In this document: one piece after another, positions 15,520 to 23,112 of the stretch
Layout of the letters: the number at the start of each line of letters is the position of its first letter
Numbering within the stretch: position 1 is the stretch's first letter
DNA from: Segatella copri
Lineage (GTDB): Bacteria; Bacteroidota; Bacteroidia; Bacteroidales; Bacteroidaceae
Direction of reading: 5' to 3'
Assembly: GCF_009495355.1 (NCBI RefSeq)
Contig: NZ_VZAD01000003.1
Coordinates: forward strand, 1-39,984
Length of the DNA stretch: 39,984 nt
Notes under the pieces: model-generated
What the model was told of the DNA's origin: nothing
Database searches by the model: none
The model's input: the letters and a program-made list of their open reading frames with translations, nothing else
Translations under genes and position numbers: made by a program

Positions 15520-17886
15520 TTATTTTTCGTTCCAACCAGCATCCACAGCTTTCTCGTAAATATCGAGAGCCCATTTAGATTGCTTGTATGTCAATGCACA
15601 GCCTCGTTTTGAAGAGAAAGCCACCTGACCAATGAAAGCCTGCTCCTTAGGTGTCAATTCACCAGGATTTTCTTTCGACCATTTATTCAAAGCAAACCAT
15701 TTCTCGGGCGCGACTTCTTTAGCTTCATCCATCTTTTTCTTTTGGCCTTCGGTTATTTCCTCATCAACATCGCCAGTGCAACCTAAGATTTCTACAGGTA
15801 TTCTATAATGATCTCCTTCTTGTGAAAATTTTGTTTTAAGAGCATCCCAACAAAGTGAAGACTTCGTCCATTCGTTGATATTCTTACCCTCATCCACATC
15901 TATTAAATGTTTGTAAATGAACGGTTCTATCTTTCTCACATAAAGCAATACTTTGTACAGCATTGTTGATTTTAAACGGTCAATATCCTCCTGCGGTATC
16001 TCTTTTGGCACATAACGGTTTTTGCGTCTGCCATTGCCATCTGTATATGATTCCTTTATCTTGTATGTAATATGTTCTGCACCACAAATAAGTTTTGCAT
16101 ACACATTATAAATATCAAGCGGCAACTCGTTATAAACAGAAGGACTAATCACACATTGCTCATTCCAAATGGCATCAAGATTCAGCGATCTGTTTGAATT
16201 AAATGAAAGCAGGGCCATCGAATAAGCAACCATATTCGACTTATAACCTGGTAATGCCAACCCATCCTTTCCATATAAAGCATCTATTGCTTTGAACAGA
16301 ATGGCTTTTGCTATTGTACGCTGGTAACGAGTCTTATCAAATTGAGCTCCATTGCGCTTCATCTTGTCGAAAAACTTTGTATAGTTATTCTCGCCTCCCT
16401 TACAAACGCTGGCAGGGTCCTGTTCCCAACTCATGACAAATTTTGAAAGAGTCGTTTTATCAAACATTTGGTTCTTTGGATATTCTGCATAGAATTCTTT
16501 TTCAGCCTTGCTGGAATTCTGACGTTTAGCCTTATCCAAATATTGGCCTCGAGTACGTTCAAAGAACCATTTGAAGACAGGTTTACCATTTGTATTTTGT
16601 ACCCAAGTTTCTCTTGACTGCTGTTCTAATTCCACCAAGAAGCTTTCATTGATATTAAAGTCTGACTTCTTAACTGCAGATTGCGTATTTGCAAATCTTG
16701 AAATCTTCGGAACAATCACAGACAAATTATCTTTGTCCTTGACTACTGAAATCTTCATGGCTACATATACTGATGCTAATTGAGAACAATCAACATCTTT
16801 CATCCTCATAACCGCACTGATAGCAGCAGTAGTTTGGCCACCATTAACTATCTGCCAAGACTTAATTTTAGTAATTGCTGTACCTTCCTCATTCAGCTTT
16901 ACATCTGATGCGGTAGCAGAAATACCGTTGTTGTAAGCAAAGAACATATCAGGTTCTGGTAAAGTATCTTCTACTCCTTTCCTTCGTTCAACAGCCGTCG
17001 CCGTATGACCTATCAGCGTATTACGGATTCCCTTGTTGGAAGCACCCTTGAACTGAAGAAATGTACGGACATTCATCTCCAGTATCTGTTGGTGATATTT
17101 ATGATAAACCTGAGATAGAATCATACCTGGAATGATACAAAGATAACACTTCACATTATCAGATACATCAGGCATCTGTATGCATGGCAAAGTACAATTA
17201 TAATCACCCTCAAAATCTACTACAATGGGATTTCTGCCTGATATGATATTATCTTGTTGCATGATTCGCTTTGCATCCCAAACATAGAATTCACAAGAGG
17301 TGCCATCAGCTATCTCAATATTATCTTTTTCATAGTTTACTGGCGCAATGGCATTAGTAAGAAGGAACAATCTTATGCGGTCAATCTTGGTTGTACTATG
17401 AATAAGATCTGCTACCTGATAGAGATCGCTCTTAATATCATCCATAAATTTACCCAACATAGTACCACTTACAGACTGATCATAGAAACGCTGAAGCCAG
17501 TTAAACTGGCGATCCAACTCATTGGCTGAAATCTTAGTGCTATTATTAGGATCTACATATATGGTCAAAAAAAGGTCTATCGTAGTAAGATCCTCATCAC
17601 CATTAAAGCCCCAACCATCAAGCGCAACTCCATTTTTAGACTTATAAGAACAGATATTAACCTGATTTACATCACCACAACCTTGAATGTATCCAACAAT
17701 AATTTGAGTTAAATTATCCTTTGGATTATCAGCCATCAAGAGTTGTTCGTCAAAATCTTCCTTAAACTGCTCTACTTCAGATAGCTCTTTCTCTATTACA
17801 TTAGAAATAGCATCGTTAATAAAACTATTCTGTTCTTCAGCAGGTTTGAAATCATCAAAGATTTCATAATTATCACATTGTTCCAT
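15520..17886 (-). CDS. AIPR (abortive infection phage resistance) family protein
   Basis: A 788-residue protein with the AIPR domain: NVRTFLQFKGASNKGIRNTL (272-291), FFAYNNGISATASDVKL (315-331) and IKSWQIVNGGQTTAAI (341-356) are the family hallmarks. AIPR proteins were named from abortive phage-infection genes and recur beside Vsr, DCM methylases and Z1/MutL-type ATPases in predicted defence operons; the biochemical activity is not settled. The N-terminal 260 residues form an alpha/beta region (Asp/Glu-rich first 60). The C-terminal 400 residues are of unknown role. It is the first large gene of the operon, 56 nt after the XRE gene and 9 nt before the helicase. Confidence 0.88.
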   Translation of the reverse strand: MEQCDNYEIFDDFKPAEEQNSFINDAISNVIEKELSEVEQFKEDFDEQLLMADNPKDNLTQIIVGYIQGCGDVNQVNICSYKSKNGVALDGWGFNGDEDLTTIDLFLTIYVDPNNSTKISANELDRQFNWLQRFYDQSVSGTMLGKFMDDIKSDLYQVADLIHSTTKIDRIRLFLLTNAIAPVNYEKDNIEIADGTSCEFYVWDAKRIMQQDNIISGRNPIVVDFEGDYNCTLPCIQMPDVSDNVKCYLCIIPGMILSQVYHKYHQQILEMNVRTFLQFKGASNKGIRNTLIGHTATAVERRKGVEDTLPEPDMFFAYNNGISATASDVKLNEEGTAITKIKSWQIVNGGQTTAAISAVMRMKDVDCSQLASVYVAMKISVVKDKDNLSVIVPKISRFANTQSAVKKSDFNINESFLVELEQQSRETWVQNTNGKPVFKWFFERTRGQYLDKAKRQNSSKAEKEFYAEYPKNQMFDKTTLSKFVMSWEQDPASVCKGGENNYTKFFDKMKRNGAQFDKTRYQRTIAKAILFKAIDALYGKDGLALPGYKSNMVAYSMALLSFNSNRSLNLDAIWNEQCVISPSVYNELPLDIYNVYAKLICGAEHITYKIKESYTDGNGRRKNRYVPKEIPQEDIDRLKSTMLYKVLLYVRKIEPFIYKHLIDVDEGKNINEWTKSSLCWDALKTKFSQEGDHYRIPVEILGCTGDVDEEITEGQKKKMDEAKEVAPEKWFALNKWSKENPGELTPKEQAFIGQVAFSSKRGCALTYKQSKWALDIYEKAVDAGWNEK

Positions 17887-17942
17887 TGTTTATAGTTATG
17901 TAATTGTTTTACGTTAAGGAGTATTCTTTTAAACTCTTTTAA

Positions 17943-18203
17943 TCATTTTCCTTCGGCTTTGCTCAGAATATCCCTATCAACTTCCTGCATAAAGTCGACA
18001 AAGGATACGCCAAGAACCTGACAAATGCTATGAAGTTCTATGATATCAAGACGGCGCTCACATATCTCTATCTTGCTAATAAATGCCTGTTTAACATTCA
18101 GCAATTCAGCAAGTTGCGTTTGTGTTACACCCTTTTCCTCACGCTTACTACGCAAGCGGGCTACTACCTGGTGATATAAACGAGAATGTATGCTCTTATC
18201 CAT
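17943..18203 (-). CDS. XRE-family transcriptional regulator (controller-like)
   Basis: An 86-residue one-domain helix-turn-helix protein of the Cro/C1 (XRE) type. The HTH is RSKREEKGVTQTQLAELLNV followed by KQAFISKIEICERRLDI (about 18-54), with a short C-terminal helix. Its size and place, first in an R-M operon, are those of controller (C) proteins that delay restriction while the new host is being methylated. A TATTCG/CGAATA palindrome overlaps the spacer and -33 region of its own promoter and is the likely binding site (inference). The same intergenic region drives the divergent gene pair. Confidence 0.88.
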   Translation of the reverse strand: MDKSIHSRLYHQVVARLRSKREEKGVTQTQLAELLNVKQAFISKIEICERRLDIIELHSICQVLGVSFVDFMQEVDRDILSKAEGK

Positions 18204-18224
18204 ATGACTTAAAATTTAATTGTA

Positions 18225-18256
18225 CAAATTTATATTCTTTATTCGGATATACCAAA
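18225..18256 (-). promoter_or_regulatory. promoter of the defence operon
   Basis: On the minus strand TTTG (18253-18256), 20 nt, then TAAATTTG (18225-18232). The start site would be near 18219, 16 nt before the XRE ATG. Confidence 0.75.
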
Positions 18257-18264
18257 ATCGAATA
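18240..18264. promoter_or_regulatory. probable XRE operator palindrome
   Basis: TATTCG (18240-18245) and CGAATA (18259-18264) form an inverted repeat with a 13-base spacer centred on 18252. It covers the -33 element and part of the spacer of the XRE promoter, where a bound regulator would block transcription. It is the only clear dyad in the divergent intergenic region. Confidence 0.5.
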
Positions 18265-18370
18265 TTATTAAAAATGACCCTTAATGCCCCGAATACAATC
18301 TCTTTCATACATTCAAATGTCATAAAGACTTCTAATTATCCATGAAAATACAAAAGAAAATGCCAAAAAC

Positions 18371-18401
18371 TTGCATAAGAGAAAAATATTACTTATTTTT
18401 G
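18371..18401 (+). promoter_or_regulatory. promoter of the divergent unknown gene pair
   Basis: TTG (18371-18373), 20 nt, TATTTTTG (18394-18401). The start would be near 18408, giving a short leader to the ATG at 18425. Confidence 0.65.
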
Positions 18402-18424
18402 CATGCAGAATTAAACATAGACAG

Positions 18425-18856
18425 ATGGAAACATATAAGTATCAAGCAGAAATAGACGCATTGGTACAACAAGGACTAAAGATGCCCGAAGTTGTAAAAC
18501 CAAACGATTTGAAAGGATACAGATTCGTTTTCAGTACAGATATGTCCAAAAGTTACATACCCAACTACATCATGAAGCCTCAACGTGCCATTATGAATGG
18601 GCAGAGAAAAGTCGATATAGGCGGTTATGCCTTGTCTTGCTTTACTGAAAAAGATAAAGCTATTAAGTTCTATCAGTTACTTGCTAAAAATATGAGGAAC
18701 ATATACAAAGCTATAGGTGATAGAATTTCTTCTGGAATCGTAACTAACAACGATGGCAACATTACAATACCAGTAAGTAATGGGCATTATAACTTATTTG
18801 AGTTTCCATTATGCGACTTATCTAAAACATTTAAATTAGAGGAGGACAAATTATGA
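18425..18856 (+). CDS. unknown protein, divergent from the defence operon (143 aa)
   Basis: A 143-residue soluble protein without a family I can name with confidence. Seen: a helical N-terminus, GYRFVFSTDMSKSYIPNYIM (31-50), the segment DIGGYALSCFTEKDKAIKFY (64-83), and the C-terminal FEFPLCDLSKTF. Proteins of this general look occur in accessory regions of many bacteria. The ATG at 18425 is chosen because the promoter -7 ends at 18401; an in-frame ATG-free upstream extension would start inside the promoter. It overlaps the next gene by four bases (ATGA), so the two should act together. It may belong to the defence island (inference). Confidence 0.75.
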   Translation: METYKYQAEIDALVQQGLKMPEVVKPNDLKGYRFVFSTDMSKSYIPNYIMKPQRAIMNGQRKVDIGGYALSCFTEKDKAIKFYQLLAKNMRNIYKAIGDRISSGIVTNNDGNITIPVSNGHYNLFEFPLCDLSKTFKLEEDKL

Positions 18857-19320
18857 AAACAATAAAGGGGATTGGAATAAAGAGCCGAAACTTCGATAAA
18901 TTCAAGAAAGTAGCCGATCTCATCTATTTTGATGGGGCACTGTTGTCGCACTATGTAACAAACAACGGCGACAACTATCTCTTCTATTGGATTGACCAAG
19001 ATGATACGGACAATCGCTGGATGTTCATCAGAATCGATTACGACATGATACAAAAATACATCAAGAAAGAGTTGACTTTGCGCAATGTACTGAGTTCGCC
19101 ATTAGATGACATAGTATATACTGTAGATATAGATATAGAAGGAAAACATCACAATTTCCAGGCACACTCTATAGAAGATCTTCCAGAAGACTATCTCCCT
19201 GCCGAAGATTCTTATTACGAATTTGAACCAGAAGATGTCAACAAAGAGAATATGTCTATAGCAGAAATGAGTGGCAAGAAGCTCGATTGGTTCCGCAAGG
19301 TCTGTGCTGCGGTTCTATAA
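18853..19320 (+). CDS. unknown acidic protein, possibly DUF6575-like (155 aa)
   Basis: A 155-residue acidic protein, coupled to the preceding gene by ATGA. Seen: IKSRNFDKFKKVADLIYFDG, the aromatic strand NYLFYWIDQDDTDNRWMFIR, DYDMIQKYIKKELTLRNVL, and a very acidic stretch EDLPEDYLPAEDSYYEFEPED (about 114-134). The strand plus KELTLRNVL pattern reminds me of DUF6575 proteins, with low certainty. There is no signal peptide or enzyme motif. The pair layout (a compact protein followed by an acidic one) could be a toxin-antidote or a two-subunit defence module, but nothing in the sequence proves it. Confidence 0.72.
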   Translation: MKTIKGIGIKSRNFDKFKKVADLIYFDGALLSHYVTNNGDNYLFYWIDQDDTDNRWMFIRIDYDMIQKYIKKELTLRNVLSSPLDDIVYTVDIDIEGKHHNFQAHSIEDLPEDYLPAEDSYYEFEPEDVNKENMSIAEMSGKKLDWFRKVCAAVL

Positions 19321-19438
19321 CTCATAGCGTGATAATTTTCAAGAAACGAGCAACGCACTAACTACCCCCACATCCGCAGCAGCCAAGTCGAGCTCTTTCA
19401 AACTTCGGACACTTAATGACACCTAACCTTAATGCTTC

Positions 19439-19732
19439 TTACGTCCAAAATTCGGAGTCACCAGTGGGTTGCATCTCGCCTCCACAACGGGGGCAGGTGT
19501 GGTGATCCCAAAGGTGTATGCGGTCGGAACCGCAACGGAGACAGAGTCTGCCTACAAGGGAGTTGAAGCTGGGGGCGGCATCTCCTATGACGCCGCCTAC
19601 AACAAGGGGGACTATGTTGTGGCAGTCGGGGCAGGTCATGGCTTCTATGTGTTGGCCCATGAAGCCACGGCCTTCATATATGTCCGTGGCGTAGCCGCAT
19701 TTCTTGCATTTATATTTGCTTTTTCTTGACAT
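19439..19732 (-). CDS. zinc-ribbon protein (97 aa)
   Basis: A 97-residue protein with two zinc-ribbon pairs: Cys9-x2-Cys12 with Cys34-x2-Cys37, and Cys64-x2-Cys67 with Cys80-x2-Cys83 (CKKCGY, CPDC, CLRCGS, CPRCGG). The function is unknown; such small ribbons bind nucleic acid or protein. I choose the ATG at 19732; an in-frame extension upstream runs into repeat copy 4 and encodes the repeat, not protein. The head of that repeat lies only 13 bases before the start codon, so the gene's upstream region is repeat DNA and its native promoter may have been replaced. Confidence 0.75.
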   Translation of the reverse strand: MSRKSKYKCKKCGYATDIYEGRGFMGQHIEAMTCPDCHNIVPLVVGGVIGDAAPSFNSLVGRLCLRCGSDRIHLWDHHTCPRCGGEMQPTGDSEFWT

Positions 19733-19745
19733 AATAGTGATTTTC

Positions 19746-19953
19746 TCGAAAACCCACCAGTCCTCCCTTACCCTTAAGGGAGGGTCCACCTCTCATCTCG
19801 GTCTTCTCCCCTCAGGGAAGAAGAGGAAACCGCTCCTCCTCGTCGCTCGTAACCATTTCATTCTATGGTTGGCGGACCATCAGAGGTCTTCGCCAGCAGC
19901 GGAGCTGCGGTTTTTTTGTGCGGGGATGAACCCGCTTTCACTCAAGGACTTGG
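19746..19953 (+). repeat. dispersed hairpin-rich repeat, copy 4
   Basis: Plus-orientation copy with the TTCATTCTATGGTTGGCGG middle and the GTGCGGGGATGAACCCGC tail also found in copy 2. Its head faces the defence island. The stretch 19733-20110 contains no gene. Confidence 0.8.
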
Positions 19954-19964
19954 TTGCGGGTTGC

Positions 19965-20100
19965 TTGACCGATACTCGATGCTTGCTGCTTGCTGAGTGC
20001 TTGATGCTGGCTGGCTGCTTGCTCAATACTGGCTGCTTGCTCGATGCTGGATGCTTGCTGAGTGCTCACTCGATGCTTGCTTACTGAGGGCTGGTGATTG
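19965..20100 (+). repeat. degenerate GCTTGCTNGATGCT array
   Basis: About ten imperfect short units (TGCTTGCT, CGATGCTGG, TGAGTGCT) directly after the tail of copy 4, matching on the opposite strand the array beside copy 3. Confidence 0.55.
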
Positions 20101-20110
20101 CTGCCAAGGG

Positions 20111-20866
20111 TTATTTGGAGAGTTTCTCGGTCAACATGTTCTTGAGGAAGAGGGTGTTGCCGAGGATGTAACGACGCCACATGCGGCGGGGCTCTTTCAG
20201 GAGACGGTAGAGCCATTCGAGACCATGGTTCTGCCACCATAAGGGGGCACGCGCTACAGTGCCGGCAAAGAAGTCGAAGACGGCTCCGATGGTGCCTACA
20301 TGACAGTGGATGTCGAGCTCTGACCAGTGGGAATAGGTCCACTTCTCTTGCTTCGGAGCTGTCATGCCTATCCAAAGTAGGTCGGGATTGGAGGCGTGGA
20401 TGGCGGTGATGATGGCGCGGTTGTCCTCGTCGGTGAACTCGGGCTTGTAAGGGGGTGAATAGGTGGCTACCTTGAGATGGGGATATACCTCGGCGGCTCG
20501 CTTCACTATCAGGTCGAGTACTTTCTGGGAGCTTCCAATAAACATCACTGTCTTAGGACTTTCGCCTTTGGCGGTTGATGCTTCACTCTCACGTTCAAGA
20601 CGGTTCATCTCATAGTAGAAGAGATCCCAGCCTGCGATGCGCTCACGAGGCTGCGACTTCGCTCCTATCCATCGGCAGGCTTTCACGATGCTCACTCCGT
20701 CGGGGATGAGTACGTCGCCACACGACAGGGCCTCGGCAAAGAGGGGATCCTTCAGGGCTGTGTTGTAGGAATGGGCGTTGATCGTATTGATGAGCAGCTT
20801 GCCCTCGGGGAGGGTGGATAGCTCGGCCTTGCTGCCTAATATCGTTAATGTCTTCAGTCGGAACAT
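20111..20866 (-). CDS. WecG/TagA/CpsF family glycosyltransferase
   Basis: A 251-residue GT26 enzyme, which transfers an N-acetylmannosamine-type sugar from UDP to a lipid-linked sugar in the making of surface polysaccharides. Family features: NTINAHSYN near 40, CGDVLIPDGVSIV (aspartate base region), the ERIAGWDL motif, GMTAPKQEKW, VGAVFDFFAGTVARAP, and the C-terminal GLEWLYRLLKEPRRMWRRY typical of TagA. The ATG at 20866 is chosen since a full promoter lies just upstream and the longer frame adds residues that the family lacks. It stands alone, not in a polysaccharide cluster. Confidence 0.93.
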   Translation of the reverse strand: MFRLKTLTILGSKAELSTLPEGKLLINTINAHSYNTALKDPLFAEALSCGDVLIPDGVSIVKACRWIGAKSQPRERIAGWDLFYYEMNRLERESEASTAKGESPKTVMFIGSSQKVLDLIVKRAAEVYPHLKVATYSPPYKPEFTDEDNRAIITAIHASNPDLLWIGMTAPKQEKWTYSHWSELDIHCHVGTIGAVFDFFAGTVARAPLWWQNHGLEWLYRLLKEPRRMWRRYILGNTLFLKNMLTEKLSK

Positions 20867-20905
20867 ATGTCTTTGTGTTATTTGAATTGATATTCTTAGA
20901 CTCGA

Positions 20906-20937
20906 CAAAGGTATGGCTTTTCTATGAGACTGCCAAA
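20906..20937 (-). promoter_or_regulatory. promoter of the glycosyltransferase gene
   Basis: TTTG (20934-20937), 20 nt, TACCTTTG (20906-20913), read on the minus strand. It is back to back with the ligase promoter. Confidence 0.75.
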
Positions 20938-20972
20938 TATTTATTAAGAAATCAGTGAAAAGAGTAAGAATG

Positions 20973-21004
20973 TTTGGCTAATTGAAAACTATTTCCTATT
21001 TTTG
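20973..21004 (+). promoter_or_regulatory. promoter of the ligase-kinase operon
   Basis: TTTG (20973-20976), 20 nt, TATTTTTG (20997-21004). The predicted start near 21011 leaves a leader of about 90 nt. Confidence 0.75.
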
Positions 21005-21101
21005 CAAAAACAATGGAAACTTTACTTTTGCTAACCGGGGAAGCTTCTTTAACTTATCGAACTTCCATACTTGAAAAAGTAAGATAAATATTAATATATA
21101 T

Positions 21102-23078
21102 ATGACACAGCAAGAAATGCTGATGAGGCAATGGGTGGATAAACTGAACCAGGCCTCGGAGGCTTACTATAACGGTAAGGGGGAACTGATGAGCGACTAC
21201 GAATGGGACGCTCTGTTCGACCGGCTGAAACTGATGGAGGAGGAAACGGGGATCACCCTGCCCGACTCGCCTACTGCCAAGGTGTCGGAAGACAACGTGG
21301 CGGGACAGAAGGAGGAACATGAGTTCCCTGCCCTGTCGCTTGCCAAGACGAAGAGTGTGGCTGAACTGGTGAAATGGGCTGACGGAAGGTGTATCTGGCT
21401 GTCGTGGAAACTGGACGGTCTGACTCTCGTCGTGACCTACGACAACGGTAGGCTGACTAAGGTGGTGACTCGTGGCAACGGACATATCGGTACCAACATC
21501 ACTCATCTGACGCCTGCCATCGCGGGTATTCCTCAACAGATAGACGAGAAGGGACACTTGGTGATTCGTGGCGAGGCGGTAATCTCCTATCCTGACTTCG
21601 AACGATTTGTGTTGGAGACGGAGGGCGACTATGCTAATCCACGCAACCTGGCTTCGGGGTCGCTGGCCCTGAAGGACATCGAGGAGGTGAAGCCACGACA
21701 TCTGCAGTGGATTCCCTTTACCTTAGTATATACGGAGCACGACATCACTTCGTGGGGCGAGAGGATGGACTTCCTGGTTTCGCTGGGCTTCAACCCCGTG
21801 GAGCGCGAACGCATCGACCACCCTACTGCTGAGAATATCCAGGCGATGGTGGACCTCTTCACCCACAAGGTGACGAACAAGGTGTTCCCCTTCCCTGTCG
21901 ACGGTCTGGTGATTGCCTATGATGATACGGCGTATGCTGCTACGGGGTCGGTGACAGGCCATCATGCTACGCGTGCGGGCTATGCCTTTAAATGGCAGGA
22001 CACGCATGCCGACACTACTCTGGACCACATTGAATGGTCGTGTGCCGCCAATACGATTTCGCCCGTGGCTGTCTTCACGCCTGTGGAGTTGGAGGGTACT
22101 ACCGTGCAGCGTGCCTCGCTCTGTAACATCAGTGAGTGTGAGCGACTGGGCATCGGGGGCAAGGGTACGCGTCTGCAGGTAATCAAGGCCAACAAGATTA
22201 TACCGAAGGTGATTCGCATCACAGAGAAGGTGGGTGTGCTCGAGGTGCCTGAGGTGTGCCCTGTATGTGGTGCACAGGCGGTGGTGACGGAGAGTGAGAG
22301 CGGCACGAAGACGCTGCACTGCACCAACCCCGACTGTACGGCCAAGCAGCTGAAGAAGTTCTCGCGATTCGTGAGCAAGGAAGGCATCAACATCGAGGGT
22401 ATCTCGGAACAGACGGTTTCGCGATTTATCAACTGCGGTTTCATCCACGAATATGCCGACTTCTATCATCTGTCGCAATACAGCCACCAGATTGCAACCT
22501 TCGAGGGGTTCGGCCGCAAGTCGGTGCACAACCTCTTGGAAAGCATCGAGAAGAGCCGTACCACCAACGGTCGTCATCTGCTCTATGCGCTCAACATTCC
22601 GCTGTGTGGCGGAGATGTGGCGAAGAGACTGCTGGCTGAATACCCGGTGGCAAAGCTCATCGAGGTGGCACGCACTGCTCTCTTCGACGACGAGCTGGCA
22701 AGCATTGAGGGTATCGGTCCGGAGAAGAGTGCCAAGTTTATCGGCTTCTTCCGCGACGACAAGAACTTCGGTAAGGTGCAGCGACTCCTGAAGGAACTCG
22801 ACATCAGGGAGGAGGAGCCTCAAGAGAAAGGCTCGATGTGCGAGGGACTGACCTTCGTGGTGACGGGCGACGTGCACCACTACAAGAACCGCAACGAGCT
22901 GAAGGCTTACATCGAGCAACAGGGCGGTAAGGTGACGGGAAGTGTGAGCAAGAGCACGTCCTTCCTGATCAACAACGATGCTGCCTCGGCAAGTACCAAG
23001 AACAGGAAGGCGCAGCAGTTGGGCATTCCTATCATCACGGAAGACCAATTCGTGGAGCAGTTTACGAAAGAATCATAA
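21102..23078 (+). CDS. divergent NAD+-dependent DNA ligase
   Basis: A 658-residue protein with the full LigA layout: an NMN-binding Ia region (YYNGKGELMSDYEWDAL, 22-38), nucleotidyltransferase with WKLDGL (Lys103 nucleophile), RGEAVI (motif III), OB fold, a Cys4 zinc finger (C386, C389, C407, C412), HhH repeats (FEGFGRKSVHNLLE; IEGIGPEKSAKFIG) and a C-terminal BRCT domain (about 579-655). It differs from standard LigA at key points: Ser101 replaces the Glu of ExKxDG, motif IV reads DGLVIAY (Ala272 where E. coli has Lys290), and ANTISPV replaces GRTGxxTPV. It is probably a second, specialised ligase (inference). It heads an operon with two deoxynucleoside kinases. Confidence 0.88.
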   Translation: MTQQEMLMRQWVDKLNQASEAYYNGKGELMSDYEWDALFDRLKLMEEETGITLPDSPTAKVSEDNVAGQKEEHEFPALSLAKTKSVAELVKWADGRCIWLSWKLDGLTLVVTYDNGRLTKVVTRGNGHIGTNITHLTPAIAGIPQQIDEKGHLVIRGEAVISYPDFERFVLETEGDYANPRNLASGSLALKDIEEVKPRHLQWIPFTLVYTEHDITSWGERMDFLVSLGFNPVERERIDHPTAENIQAMVDLFTHKVTNKVFPFPVDGLVIAYDDTAYAATGSVTGHHATRAGYAFKWQDTHADTTLDHIEWSCAANTISPVAVFTPVELEGTTVQRASLCNISECERLGIGGKGTRLQVIKANKIIPKVIRITEKVGVLEVPEVCPVCGAQAVVTESESGTKTLHCTNPDCTAKQLKKFSRFVSKEGINIEGISEQTVSRFINCGFIHEYADFYHLSQYSHQIATFEGFGRKSVHNLLESIEKSRTTNGRHLLYALNIPLCGGDVAKRLLAEYPVAKLIEVARTALFDDELASIEGIGPEKSAKFIGFFRDDKNFGKVQRLLKELDIREEEPQEKGSMCEGLTFVVTGDVHHYKNRNELKAYIEQQGGKVTGSVSKSTSFLINNDAASASTKNRKAQQLGIPIITEDQFVEQFTKES

Positions 23079-23112
23079 CAACGGATTGATAATATACTTA
23101 TAACAACATAAC

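Noticed and set aside
21013..21087. 24-codon reading frame in the ligase leader (ATG 21013, TAA 21085)
   Set aside because: It begins within a few bases of the predicted transcript start and has no leader-peptide features such as runs of a regulating codon.
21723..23048. 441-residue frame opposite the ligase gene
   Set aside because: Long only because of GC-rich codon usage in the ligase gene; the His/Leu/Arg-rich peptide matches no family.
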